Source: Spirochaetales bacterium
GTDB taxonomy: Bacteria; Spirochaetota; Spirochaetia; SZUA-6; JAFGRV01
Assembly (NCBI GenBank): GCA_016935735.1
Contig: JAFGQK010000384.1
Span: 1-54,025 of the forward strand
Direction of reading: 5' to 3'
DNA length: 54,025 nucleotides
The notes under the pieces were generated by a model. The model searched no databases. It worked only from the letters and a program-made list of their open reading frames with translations, and was not told where the DNA came from. Each line of letters opens with the position of its first letter. The stretch's first letter is position 1. The position numbers and the translations under genes were made by a program. Positions 44,635 through 52,749 of this stretch are shown here, in pieces.

Positions 44635-45213
44635 AGTTGACTCCTTGTTTATATTTGATTGGTTGTCCCCGGTTTGTTTTGCCGGGGAAGGGGAAATATC
44701 CGTATTTGGGGATTCTGAAATATTCAGTTTGCAGGTGAATGTAATCAGGTGCTTTGTCTCATCGATTGATGTAATGGTACCGCCGGCAAACATACTGAAA
44801 AAGGATGGCAGCTTTGCCGTTACCACGGCCGGGGTATCACGTCCCAGAAGGGCTATTGCACGCAGGTAGGGAGGATCATCAGGATTGATTTCATCAAACT
44901 TAAAGATTTCAGCAGATACATACTTTAATTTTTTTTGTGCAATAGCAGCCAATACCTCGGCAGATAGTTCCGGTATTTCCGCATATACCTTGCCGATATT
45001 ATCCATACGGAGGGATTTTACCCAGCCATGGGCATACTGCGCTTCGTCCGTGTCCATAGGCAGCCGGCTGCCCATAAAATCCCGGTGCCCGATTACTATA
45101 GGGGCTTCGATGTTTTTGTCCGGATTATAGGCATCAACCATCCTCTGAACACGTTCTTTCGGCCAGTTTCCCTGGTCATATTTCCCGGCTTTAAAAAACA
45201 TTATTTCAGGCAT
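44200..45213 (-). CDS. Capsid maturation protease (Mu gpI-like) fused to scaffold
   Basis: A 337-residue Mu prophage I-type protein. The N-terminal domain (MFFKAGKYDQGNWPKERVQR, PIVIGHRDFMGSRLPMDTDE, LKYVSAEIFKF, AIALLGRDTPAVV) contains the His and Ser positions of the family's protease. The C-terminal part is a coiled scaffold (TETEKLTQELEKTKAELDTY). As in Mu, the scaffold is also made alone from an internal start at 44634. The protease cleaves the scaffold and itself during head maturation. Confidence 0.88.
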   Translation of the reverse strand: MPEIMFFKAGKYDQGNWPKERVQRMVDAYNPDKNIEAPIVIGHRDFMGSRLPMDTDEAQYAHGWVKSLRMDNIGKVYAEIPELSAEVLAAIAQKKLKYVSAEIFKFDEINPDDPPYLRAIALLGRDTPAVVTAKLPSFFSMFAGGTITSIDETKHLITFTCKLNISESPNTDISPSPAKQTGDNQSNINKESTMTETEKLTQELEKTKAELDTYKQENETLKASAGRKDAETFFSKLRDNGNLPPALFDRAVALDQKLSDDVRKEYRNLVSAFEKKVNMDEDHNADKKKADSIPETDEELSAKIRAFQAERGIESFLKAAEILFQEKPGLFKEGGKE

Positions 45214-45222
45214 TTACACTCC

Positions 45223-45822
45223 TTAAACAGCAATTTTAAAGGGTAAAAAATCAACCCGCCAATTCCCCAATGTTTTGAAGAAATCCATATTCATTTCCCG
45301 GTTGTATCCCTGTTTGTCCGGCCACTGTGGAGGATACGGATCATTGAATATGACTACTTCTTTTTCATCATCAAAACCCACTATCAGGACATAATGGGCA
45401 CCGCAGGGGAACTTGCCGCTTGCCACCATCATCGGGGTTTTCTTTGAAATATTTTCCTTCACGATTTCAAAAGACAATCCTTCCATATACCGGCAGGCTT
45501 TAGTCCTGTAAATCAATTCGCCGACAACGTCATAAACCTGCGGAATTTCATTGGGCGGCCACCGGTCATAATTGAGATTCCTGCGGTTTTTTATTTTTTC
45601 CAGGTTGGCCGGATTGTGTGCAATCATCAGTATCGAATCTTCAGGCTGTTCGCCGGGGGTAAACACATTCATAGGCCAGCCTGCAATATCAAAACCCATT
45701 GCAGCGGCCGTGGGACCGCAGGCGATCGGCTTCCCTCTGTCGAAATAATCTTTGAACAATTCAACCTGGGCATTGTTGGTTTGAATATAATGCTGTAATT
45801 TGTTTCCAAGTATTTCACGCAT
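45223..45822 (-). CDS. Phage C39-like cysteine peptidase
   Basis: A 199-residue protein without signal peptide. KPIACGPTAAAMGFDIAGW holds a candidate nucleophile Cys35, FPCGAHYVLIVGFDDEKEVV the His, and VIFNDPYPPQWPDKQ the Asp, the C39_2-like Cys-His-Asp order. It could be an endolysin-type amidase, an injected internal-head protein or a host-targeting factor. Its place between the F-like head gene and the protease gene is not standard for Mu. It ends nine bases before the gpI start. I chose ATG 45822, with AAGGAGG upstream; the longer frame has no ribosome site. Confidence 0.72.
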   Translation of the reverse strand: MREILGNKLQHYIQTNNAQVELFKDYFDRGKPIACGPTAAAMGFDIAGWPMNVFTPGEQPEDSILMIAHNPANLEKIKNRRNLNYDRWPPNEIPQVYDVVGELIYRTKACRYMEGLSFEIVKENISKKTPMMVASGKFPCGAHYVLIVGFDDEKEVVIFNDPYPPQWPDKQGYNREMNMDFFKTLGNWRVDFLPFKIAV

Positions 45823-45910
45823 AAAAACCTCCTTGAAATAAATATTTGATAAAATAAAGATTAAAAAATCTTTCAATAAACATAGCTGTACCATCAAACA
45901 GAAATTATTC

Positions 45911-45939
45911 TTGACTATTGGTTTAAAGCATGGTAGATA
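45911..45939 (+). promoter_or_regulatory. Promoter of the plus-strand moron, start site on the ATG
   Basis: TTGACT (45911-45916), 17-bp spacer, TAGATA (45934-45939), then six bases to the ATG at 45946. No Shine-Dalgarno sequence exists. This makes a host-sigma, lysogeny-active, leaderless transcript likely. Confidence 0.65.
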
Positions 45940-45945
45940 TAGCTC

Positions 45946-46341
45946 ATGAATAAAGATGATTTTCTTGAGAATTACCAACCGGTTTCAAAGAAAGCTATTA
46001 TCGAAGAACAGGAAAAAAGAATTAAATACCTGGAATACTACAATGATAAGCTTGAGAAAACTCTGCAGGAAATCAGGGATACCGAAACTGTTGCAAAAAC
46101 TGCTACAAGAACTGTAAATGACCTTAAACAAAAATTAAAGAGGGTAGAGGGAAAATATAATAAACTCTTGAAACTTGCCTGGGATTACCGGAATGTACTT
46201 GAGTTTTACGCTGATGAAAAAAAGTATTACAAGAAAGTCAAGATCGATGGCCGCTGGTGGTATGCAATCCTGGAAGATAAGGGAATCCAGGCAAAAACCG
46301 TTTTATCATACAAAATAGTCGAAAAACCACTCACTTATTAA
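45946..46341 (+). CDS. Unknown plus-strand 'moron' gene in the prophage head region
   Basis: A 131-residue soluble protein and the only plus-strand gene inside the late region. Residues about 15-75 form a coiled coil (AIIEEQEKRIKYLEYYNDKL, VNDLKQKLKRVEGKYNKLLK). The C-terminal part is compact and aromatic (EKKYYKKVKIDGRWWYAILE). No family recognised. It has its own promoter and opposite orientation, the standard mark of a moron expressed from the resident prophage, for example in exclusion or host fitness. Function is unknown. Confidence 0.72.
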   Translation: MNKDDFLENYQPVSKKAIIEEQEKRIKYLEYYNDKLEKTLQEIRDTETVAKTATRTVNDLKQKLKRVEGKYNKLLKLAWDYRNVLEFYADEKKYYKKVKIDGRWWYAILEDKGIQAKTVLSYKIVEKPLTY

Positions 46342-46554
46342 GTGAAAAATACCTTTAAATGGCTTTAAATACCGTTCAAAAACGATTTTCCAGGGGGGGT
46401 ATTCGTGTAATTATGTGTTTACCCTTTTCAAACCCCTCTACGGCGATCCTCGTGCGTTTTCATTTTACCACGAAAATCTGTTTGATGGCGGGATATGACT
46501 TATGTCTTATTGACTCGTCATTCCCATGTTGTCAAAGAACATGTCCTTTACGGA
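46342..46554. other. 213-bp gap after the moron
   Basis: Between the moron and the convergent end of the F-like head gene. I see short imperfect hairpins (for example CATGTT-N7-AACATG at 46525-46543) but no U-run terminator, promoter or reading frame that I trust. It interrupts the late operon, so a promoter for the downstream head genes might start after it. Confidence 0.3.
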
Positions 46555-47763
46555 TTACTTTATTTCCTTATAGTTACCGCCGGGATACCTGTCAGTTACA
46601 CCCACCCCGACTACCCGTAAGGCGGTATTTTTTTTACAAACCAAAACTATTTCAATCATCCTGCCGTCTTTTGCGTCATAGATAAAAGAAAACTCCCTGC
46701 TCCCAGGACTTGACGGTTCGGTATTCTCATAGATTTTTCCCGGTGTCTGCAGTGTCCGGTACAGCAGCGAAAATAGTTCTCCCGGGATGTTGCCGTTATA
46801 CAAAGATTCGACTGTAGCCATTATTTTTGAATCCTGGATACCGGCTTTCTGCAGTGCCTGGAAACTTTCCTGATCCAGGTTTCCTGTCTGGTACAGGATG
46901 TATTTCGCTATTTCATCATCACCTGTATTTTTAAGTAATGTGACAAACTCACCTTCCGTCATTCTTGTCATGTTCATACCGGTGTGATAGTTTTCGATTA
47001 CATGATCCAGGGCAGTTCTTCCGTCGGACATCCGGTATCCGGCCAGGTTTTCATATGATTTAAAATCCGGTGCAAAGGCTTCCAGACCGGGATTATATTG
47101 CCATTCCGGCGGGGCAAACTTGTTCCAGTCCACCGGGTTACCCTGGGCATCGGCTATTGCAGGCAGATTCCCGCCGGGACCGGTTGCAAGTACTTCAAAC
47201 CCCCGCTGCCTGGCTTCCTCTTCACTCATCGATACAACATAGCATTCACATCCCCAGCCATTTGGCGGCCGGAATGTATTCCAGAACGGATCATCATACC
47301 GGAATGCTTTGTTATGCATAGCCTTGTGATCTTCCCGCCGGTTCTTGCCGGCCAGCTTTGATTTATATACCCAGATAGGACGAAGAGAAGCCCCACGCAG
47401 CTGCTGGCGGTACTGACCGGCACTATATGCTGTCCTCATGTTGACGTCATAAATCAACCTGGTACGCCAGTTGATGTATTTTTTATCATCCTTGCCTTTA
47501 TCCTGCCGGCCGTACCAGCCTTTTTCTTCCATGAGTATACGTAGTTCTTTTTTGAAACTCTGAAAGCTTTCCCCGTTCTCCAATGCCCGGTTCAATAGCC
47601 CGAATAGTTCATCCAGTACACCGGCATTCCGGGAATGGGCAACAGTAAAAGCATGGGAATGTTCTCCCCATTTAAGATCATCCCACCTTTCCGTTTCCAC
47701 TATCTCTTTTTGAGAGAGAAACTTGATTGCTTCTTCCGGTGCGGGAAATTTATCGTCACTCAC
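46555..47763 (-). CDS. Head morphogenesis protein (Mu gpF/gp30-like) with extra C-terminal domain
   Basis: A 402-residue minor head protein. Residues about 90-190 carry the Mu-F-like core (RLIYDVNMRTAYSAGQYRQQ, WVYKSKLAGKNRREDHKAMH, PFWNTFRPPNGWGCECYVVS with the conserved GWxCxC). The C-terminal 110 residues (SREFSFIYDAKDGRMIEIVL, TALRVVGVGVTDRYPGG) are additional. Mu-F proteins are often fused to small RNase-like (PBECR) domains; this tail could be one but I cannot identify catalytic residues. The ATG overlaps the portal stop. Confidence 0.8.
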   Translation of the reverse strand: MSDDKFPAPEEAIKFLSQKEIVETERWDDLKWGEHSHAFTVAHSRNAGVLDELFGLLNRALENGESFQSFKKELRILMEEKGWYGRQDKGKDDKKYINWRTRLIYDVNMRTAYSAGQYRQQLRGASLRPIWVYKSKLAGKNRREDHKAMHNKAFRYDDPFWNTFRPPNGWGCECYVVSMSEEEARQRGFEVLATGPGGNLPAIADAQGNPVDWNKFAPPEWQYNPGLEAFAPDFKSYENLAGYRMSDGRTALDHVIENYHTGMNMTRMTEGEFVTLLKNTGDDEIAKYILYQTGNLDQESFQALQKAGIQDSKIMATVESLYNGNIPGELFSLLYRTLQTPGKIYENTEPSSPGSREFSFIYDAKDGRMIEIVLVCKKNTALRVVGVGVTDRYPGGNYKEIK

Positions 47764-49307
47764 CCCTCACCCCCTATTGAGACCGACGTATAGCGTATTT
47801 CGTCAATAAGCCGCACAAGCTCCTTAAAAGGGAGGCTGCCATACTTAGAAGCAAGCAGGTAAAATGCATCCTCAAAAGTTTTAGCTTTAGAAATACTCCG
47901 TGTGAGTTTCTCGATCGTTTCATCCGTATCCTCCTGCCCTTTGCCGATCATCTTTTCTTTAAACTCATCCATAAGACTTTCATGACGTTCCTGTTTCTTA
48001 CTGAACAAGCTTTTTAAAAACCGGATAATTCCCCTTTTTTTCTTTCCGTGTTTTATTGTGTGCGGGTAATCATTCATCTGCCTGGTAAAGGAATTATTTG
48101 CAGCCTGGGGATCGGCCATATCAAATTCATCTTCAGGAATTTGATATTCCCGGCTTATATATTCTTTCCGGGGACGGAATCCAATGGCATAAAGCTTTCC
48201 GTCTCGTTCCACCCGGTCCGTTTTCAGATTTTCTTCTTTTTCAAACGTAAAAACCGGGGGGGATACATCTTCACCAAAATTAAAATAAGTGAAAATACGT
48301 GAAAGCCGGTTAAACGCAGCAGCAACCCGCCTCCTGTCTGCTGCCGCCAGGTCATACCGGACAAGGTTGTGTGCCTGGGCCGCAGCATAGCTTCCATGTT
48401 CCCCGATTTCCGTTGAAAGGGTCTGTCCCAGGATTGCCTTTGAAATCTCGGCATTTGCCATAGCGATGTATTCTTTATGTACTGATGACGATGCACCTTT
48501 TGTCGAACTTTCCTGTATTGAAATATCTGCACCCTCCGGTGCAATCCCCACAGCATTGGTAATCATCCGGTCAAGCATGTCCAGGAGTTCATTTTTATAG
48601 ACTTCATCTGCATTCCGTGGATATTTCCCATACAAGAATGCACCGCCGTATTTTTCCACAAAAACAGTCCACCAGCGGAAACCGTTTTTCTTGAACGTTA
48701 CAGGCCAGAAGCATTTTGAAAGTGCTTTGATTCCATATGGGTTTGCATAACTCGCCCGGTGCCGTACCAGGAGAAACCTGTTTGCCGGTACAGGTTCTGT
48801 TGAAATTATTCCCGATTTAAATACAAGCTGATTCTCCTGGTTAAACTCAAACCATTCCGGCGGTTTGCCTACGATATTGTCAAATATCCAGTACCCGTCT
48901 TTTGATGTCCATAAAACCTCAAGGGGTGAGTAACCGTATGCCACCGCATCCATCATTTCCTCGATGATCCGTGGTACATCCAGGGGAGAAATCTTTTTTA
49001 AAAACAGTTCGGCTGCCTCTGTCTCCTTTGCCCCGTCCCCCCCTGGTTCGATAAGCCAGGCTGCCCCGGATACCGAAGAACAGCGGACACTCCAGACACT
49101 TTCCATATGGCCGTCCGATAACAGGTCTTTTAATGCGGTTATACCTTTTCCCATTTTCCGTAAAATCGGATCCGGATCCGGCAGGGTACGCATAAGCCGG
49201 ATGAACTCATTTGCCCGTGCCCTGGTGGCAAAGTGATCCCCGCCTGTAAGGTTTACATCAGGGAAGGTAATCTTTTCTTTTCCGTCCGGTCCCCATAAAT
49301 ACGGCAT
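47760..49307 (-). CDS. Portal protein (Mu gp29, DUF935)
   Basis: A 515-residue portal subunit that forms the dodecameric DNA gate. Family-like segments are DMLDRMITNAVGIAPEGADI, SVHKEYIAMANAEISKAILG, QTLSTEIGEHGSYAAAQAHN and RYDLAAADRRRVAAAFNRLS. I chose ATG 49307, which shares a base with the terminase stop and follows GAGGGGG; a start 33 bases earlier is possible but lies in the terminase gene. Confidence 0.9.
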   Translation of the reverse strand: MPYLWGPDGKEKITFPDVNLTGGDHFATRARANEFIRLMRTLPDPDPILRKMGKGITALKDLLSDGHMESVWSVRCSSVSGAAWLIEPGGDGAKETEAAELFLKKISPLDVPRIIEEMMDAVAYGYSPLEVLWTSKDGYWIFDNIVGKPPEWFEFNQENQLVFKSGIISTEPVPANRFLLVRHRASYANPYGIKALSKCFWPVTFKKNGFRWWTVFVEKYGGAFLYGKYPRNADEVYKNELLDMLDRMITNAVGIAPEGADISIQESSTKGASSSVHKEYIAMANAEISKAILGQTLSTEIGEHGSYAAAQAHNLVRYDLAAADRRRVAAAFNRLSRIFTYFNFGEDVSPPVFTFEKEENLKTDRVERDGKLYAIGFRPRKEYISREYQIPEDEFDMADPQAANNSFTRQMNDYPHTIKHGKKKRGIIRFLKSLFSKKQERHESLMDEFKEKMIGKGQEDTDETIEKLTRSISKAKTFEDAFYLLASKYGSLPFKELVRLIDEIRYTSVSIGGEG

Positions 49308-50839
49308 TAATACCCCCTCATAATGGCATGTGCCTCCCATGGACGTGCCATGGCCGGTTTCCCTGCACGTTTTTTCCGTGCAAATTCAAAAAGCTTTCGT
49401 ACCACCCCTTCAAGGGCATCCGGCCCGTCTTTAAAATCGCCGTCCGGGAACTGTAAAAGCTGTTCAACCAGAAGTTTTTGATCCGGATCATGCCTGTTAA
49501 ACCGGATTATGCCGTTTTCGATGGGGGCAGACAGGGTGCTTTCAATCCTGGTGTCTTTATGTAATAGATTTGATTGCCCCCTGTGAGGAAGATGATACCC
49601 TTCCTTCTCGGCTTTTGCGTCAAAGATTTCCGATAAAAGCCCCTGGCCTCCGTTGTCTTCATAAAACATCCAGGAGGGATTGCATTCGTTGTATATCAGG
49701 TACATTCCATCAACCATCCTGCTTACCGATTCTTTACGGATACGGGCTTTAAGAACGTGCACTATCCCGTTATTGTCGATTCCCGCACAAACCGTCGCTT
49801 TATAGCAATGTTTCTCTTCATGTTTTACGCTGGGATCTGTCCAGGAAAAGACAAAAGACAGTCTGGTACCGGTGAGCTCAAGCGGATGAAACCACCTGAT
49901 ACTCTCTTCAGAAAAAATCCGTTCATCCAGGGGGGTAGGAATAAGGAGGTATTCCTGGTTATAAGCCAGAGACCCGATTACCCTTTTTATTCGTTTTAAA
50001 CGTTTTACCGGAAATGCAGCAGACCAGGCTGGTTTCCCGTGCTTTTCTGCCGGAAACTTAAAGGTTTTAACCGCTTTAATATCGTCCGTACCTTTTTCCA
50101 GGGTTGATGCAACACATCGGGTGTTCAGGGGTGTTGCCACTATTATGGCGGAAAAGTTCTCTGCAAGGGCGGGAACAAGGTCCTGGGTGATCCATTCGAT
50201 TGCTTCCCGGATAAACTTCCTGCTTTTTGCACGTTTCCTGCTCTGGATATCATCCATCCGCACATAATCCGGCCGGTTCGGACCATGAACAAATCCACGG
50301 GGATCCTGCCCTATACTCACGGCACGGATGCCAACGGTTTTACCACCGGATTCAGGAATATGTACGGTAAAGCGCTTTATTCCCGGATTACGGTTTGCAG
50401 GGAAAAATAATCCAAAATCATTCTGCAGACGCTGGTTATATAATAACTCCAGGAGGATACGGCCGGTAAAGACTGCACTTTTATCCTCATTATAGCTTGA
50501 AAAGAGCATAAACCTGCGTTTGCCGTAACAAATCCGGTGGATCGGATCTATTAAAGTAAAAAAGGTTGATTTCCCGCTGCCACGGAATGCGGAAAGAAGT
50601 ACAAGTTCATTTTCTATGTCCTTGATTTTCTCCCAGTCCGCATGAAACCTTGCAAACTCACAGGGCACATAATCGGGAAAATAGGTTTTCGCAAACTCTC
50701 TTAAAGAGTTTTTACCCTGTTTTTTACGTGTTTTTTTTGCCTGTTCACAATTATCCGGAAACAATGGCCGGGAGAGTATCTCTTCCCGCAGTTCATTCCA
50801 TGCGGCTTCAAGCTGTTTAAGGGTTTTTATTTCCCTCAT
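49307..50839 (-). CDS. Terminase large subunit (Mu gp28)
   Basis: A 510-residue DNA packaging motor. The N-terminal ATPase has the Walker A-like LLSAFRGSGKSTFFTLIDPI, HGPNRPDYVRMDDIQ (Walker B region) and VATPLN (coupling motif). The nuclease half includes FVFSWTDPSVKHEEK, ICPS-like MFYEDNGGQGLL and GDFKDGPDALEGVVRKLFEF, with the Asp residues of an RNase H fold. It cuts and packages by headful, as in Mu. Start ATG 50839 has no strong ribosome site visible beyond GAGGG. Confidence 0.9.
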   Translation of the reverse strand: MREIKTLKQLEAAWNELREEILSRPLFPDNCEQAKKTRKKQGKNSLREFAKTYFPDYVPCEFARFHADWEKIKDIENELVLLSAFRGSGKSTFFTLIDPIHRICYGKRRFMLFSSYNEDKSAVFTGRILLELLYNQRLQNDFGLFFPANRNPGIKRFTVHIPESGGKTVGIRAVSIGQDPRGFVHGPNRPDYVRMDDIQSRKRAKSRKFIREAIEWITQDLVPALAENFSAIIVATPLNTRCVASTLEKGTDDIKAVKTFKFPAEKHGKPAWSAAFPVKRLKRIKRVIGSLAYNQEYLLIPTPLDERIFSEESIRWFHPLELTGTRLSFVFSWTDPSVKHEEKHCYKATVCAGIDNNGIVHVLKARIRKESVSRMVDGMYLIYNECNPSWMFYEDNGGQGLLSEIFDAKAEKEGYHLPHRGQSNLLHKDTRIESTLSAPIENGIIRFNRHDPDQKLLVEQLLQFPDGDFKDGPDALEGVVRKLFEFARKKRAGKPAMARPWEAHAIMRGY

Positions 50840-50842
50840 CTG

Positions 50843-51322
50843 TTAAAACATTCCCTTTCTTGTGCTGTATGTAACAAGTTCCTGGTATATCCCGTCCCAA
50901 TACGGCTCCATCTTTTCTTTCAGTTCCGGTGCATTTTCTGCCAGGTACTGGTTGGCGATCTTGATAAGGTCGATGGCAACACCCAGGTACTGGGTCCTGA
51001 CATCGATCTTCTGCATGACTGACACATGCTTGGCAATGGCATCCGCTATCTTCGGATCGGAAAGTAACGCCGGATTCATTTTTATCTGTAATAGCCAGGC
51101 TTTTACGCTTTCTGCATACATAGCAACCATTTCTTTGGGACTCATATTGTAAATACGCCGCTGTACGTCCCAGTCCAGATTCTCATCTTTTTCCGCTGCC
51201 TCCGCTTTCCAGCGGTATACAGTGCCCTCATTTATCTTGAGTTCCTTTGCTATTGCAGTACATGTCTTCCCTTCCCGGACATACATCCGTTCCGCTTCCA
51301 CCCGTTTTTCCGGTTTTGACAA
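50843..51322 (-). CDS. Terminase small subunit-like HTH protein (Mu gp27, DUF1804)
   Basis: A 159-residue protein with an N-terminal helix-turn-helix (EAERMYVREGKTCTAIAKEL, KINEGTVYRWKAEAAEKD) and a helical C-terminus (LGVAIDLIKIANQYLAENAP). It lies directly before the large terminase. I chose TTG 51322, three bases after the upstream stop and with GGGGGAT before it; the ORF extends 13 codons further but into the preceding gene. Confidence 0.78.
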   Translation of the reverse strand: MSKPEKRVEAERMYVREGKTCTAIAKELKINEGTVYRWKAEAAEKDENLDWDVQRRIYNMSPKEMVAMYAESVKAWLLQIKMNPALLSDPKIADAIAKHVSVMQKIDVRTQYLGVAIDLIKIANQYLAENAPELKEKMEPYWDGIYQELVTYSTRKGMF

Positions 51323-51323
51323 T

Positions 51324-51659
51324 TTATCCCCCGATGAGTTTGATAACAAACGGGACCGCAAGACCGATTAAAAATGTAAGAACAGCCACACCGCCGGTGG
51401 CTATGAATATTTTTTTATTGATTTTACTTAAAGCCTTTTTGGTTTCCCGCAGATCCTGTTCCAGACCATTGATCCGTTTCTCGATTGCAGCAGTAAACTC
51501 TTCCTTTAAGTATTTATGAACTGCTTCAATTCCCCTGGTAAAGGTTTCCTCGGATTTCTTCATTCCTTCCCGCAGATATTTGTATTGCTCCGCAATTTTG
51601 GCAAACTGGGCGGAACAATCCGGATTCGGTATACAATTTCCAGTAACTTTCTTAGCCAT
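51324..51659 (-). CDS. Phage coiled-coil protein with C-terminal membrane anchor
   Basis: A 111-residue protein. Residues 20-85 are helical and charged (LREGMKKSEETFTRGIEAVH, INGLEQDLRETKKALSKINK). A single membrane helix ends it (KIFIATGGVAVLTFLIGLAV). An N-terminal CIPNPDC motif could bind metal or form a disulfide. It sits at the end of the lysis genes, where Mu phages have short membrane proteins such as gp25. It could be a second holin-like or antiholin protein. Confidence 0.65.
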   Translation of the reverse strand: MAKKVTGNCIPNPDCSAQFAKIAEQYKYLREGMKKSEETFTRGIEAVHKYLKEEFTAAIEKRINGLEQDLRETKKALSKINKKIFIATGGVAVLTFLIGLAVPFVIKLIGG

Positions 51660-51955
51660 TATTCCTCCGTATAAAAATCAACGATTGTTTCCAGTTTCCT
51701 GATATATTCCCGCATGGCGATGATGTTCTTTTCCAGGTTACGGTAATCAGCGTATGACAACCAGAGACCGTCTTCCCGGTCTGCAAAAGTCACAGGAAGC
51801 ATGATGGGCGGGTCCGGAACAGGGGGAACAGTATTTTTCAGGATATCTTCTATATTAATAGGGATATCATTTGTCGTTTTGCAGGTTGTCAAAAAGATCA
51901 TTAGCACGGTCAACAAGATCACTATCACCGGTATTTTCAAGTTCTTTCTCTTCAT
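51659..51955 (-). CDS. Outer spanin, Rz1-like lipoprotein
   Basis: A 98-residue lipoprotein with a signal peptide and lipobox FLTTC. It is Pro-rich after the anchor (NTVPPVPDPPIMLPV), typical of Rz1, then ends in a helix. Its start lies inside the 3' end of the Rz-like gene in another frame (overlap 51867-51955), the classical embedded Rz/Rz1 layout. GAGGAGG precedes its ATG. With Rz it would fuse inner and outer membranes at lysis. Confidence 0.8.
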   Translation of the reverse strand: MKRKNLKIPVIVILLTVLMIFLTTCKTTNDIPINIEDILKNTVPPVPDPPIMLPVTFADREDGLWLSYADYRNLEKNIIAMREYIRKLETIVDFYTEE

Positions 51956-52163
51956 TTTCCGCTTCCTCCTCTGCCTTAAGGTTCCCGTCTATTACTTTCT
52001 GCAGGCGTTCCGCACGTTTTGCCAGTTTGTCTACTGCGTTTGCAAGCTGTACAGAACGTTCCTTTTCCACCTGCAGGAGTTTTTTCCGTCTTTTTCCCAC
52101 AAGGTATTGGATGACATTTCCCAATACCAGAAAAAGAATGACACAAAGCAGTATTCCACTCAT
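51867..52163 (-). CDS. Inner spanin, Rz-like
   Basis: A 98-residue protein with one N-terminal membrane helix (SGILLCVILFLVLGNVIQYL) and a long charged coiled coil (LANAVDKLAKRAERLQKVID, EEEAENEEKELENTGD) facing the periplasm. This is the Rz (i-spanin) shape. Its ATG overlaps the holin stop (ATGA), and its end is shared with Rz1. Confidence 0.8.
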   Translation of the reverse strand: MSGILLCVILFLVLGNVIQYLVGKRRKKLLQVEKERSVQLANAVDKLAKRAERLQKVIDGNLKAEEEAENEEKELENTGDSDLVDRANDLFDNLQNDK

Positions 52164-52600
52164 AAGTTCCCGTTCTCCTTTCCCGGTTTATCCGTACCGG
52201 CAGCAGCTCCGATCTTTTCACCCTTGTTTGCCGCCACAAACGTAATGGAAAGTACGCCGGCAAAGACAATGACTTCATCCACCGGTACTGCTATATTCTC
52301 CGGTACCAAAGCCCGGACAATAAGAACCAGCATTATTAATAAAATCCATACAATCGTAATCCAGAGCATCCGGTCTTTATGCGGCGGCTGGTATTCAAAT
52401 CCGAACTCACCACAGGGCGATTTGAAAGCTTTTACTATGTTTGCTCCCTTGGATATCCCCACATATGCAAGGGAGATATACCCGGCAAGATTCACCATAT
52501 CGGCAAGGGGCAGTTCCACCGTAATCACCAATTGCAGGAGAATGGCTCCGGTAAGGAAAATAAGCCAGAAAAGTAACAGCCATAAACATTTATGGTTCAT
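52160..52600 (-). CDS. Holin-like membrane protein
   Basis: A 146-residue integral membrane protein with four hydrophobic helices at about residues 6-26, 34-50, 78-96 and 107-123 and a charged C-terminus (NKGEKIGAAAGTDKPGKENG). It heads the lysis and late cluster, directly before the spanins, so a holin is the best guess; four helices is more than most holins. Start ATG 52600 has AAGGAGGA upstream and the longer frame has not. Confidence 0.65.
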   Translation of the reverse strand: MNHKCLWLLLFWLIFLTGAILLQLVITVELPLADMVNLAGYISLAYVGISKGANIVKAFKSPCGEFGFEYQPPHKDRMLWITIVWILLIMLVLIVRALVPENIAVPVDEVIVFAGVLSITFVAANKGEKIGAAAGTDKPGKENGNL

Positions 52601-52633
52601 TCTATCCTCCTTAGATATTGCCCCTTTAAAAAC

Positions 52634-52679
52634 AGGTGTGCCGGTGAACAATATAAAAGCCCGGCACACCTTTATTATA
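52634..52679 (-). promoter_or_regulatory. Candidate late promoter with a hairpin at the 5' end of the mRNA
   Basis: Minus strand TATAAT (52674-52679) has no recognisable -35. Immediately downstream lies a perfect 11-bp stem, AGGTGTGCCGG (52661-52671 read on minus) with CCGGCACACCT (52634-52644), covering the predicted start. GTTTTTAAAG follows, so it could also act as a terminator or attenuator. The pattern fits an activator-dependent late promoter as in Mu. Confidence 0.5.
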
Positions 52680-52749
52680 AGGAGCGTGTCTGTGTGAGAA
52701 TATAAAAGTTGTGATTGGTGAATAGCAAATAACTTATGTAATAATTTTT

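Noticed and set aside
46359-46685. 108-codon plus-strand frame after the moron
   Set aside because: It runs into the coding end of the F-like head gene, has no ribosome site and a Cys/Arg/Pro-rich non-protein-like composition.
52634-52671. Simple terminator of the 75-residue gene
   Set aside because: Only 34 bases lie between it and the holin start, with no room for a promoter. A structure at the start of the late mRNA explains it better, though attenuation is not excluded.
51801-52697. 298-codon plus-strand frame opposite the spanins and holin
   Set aside because: The minus-strand genes have overlapping starts, ribosome sites and clear protein features; the plus frame has none.
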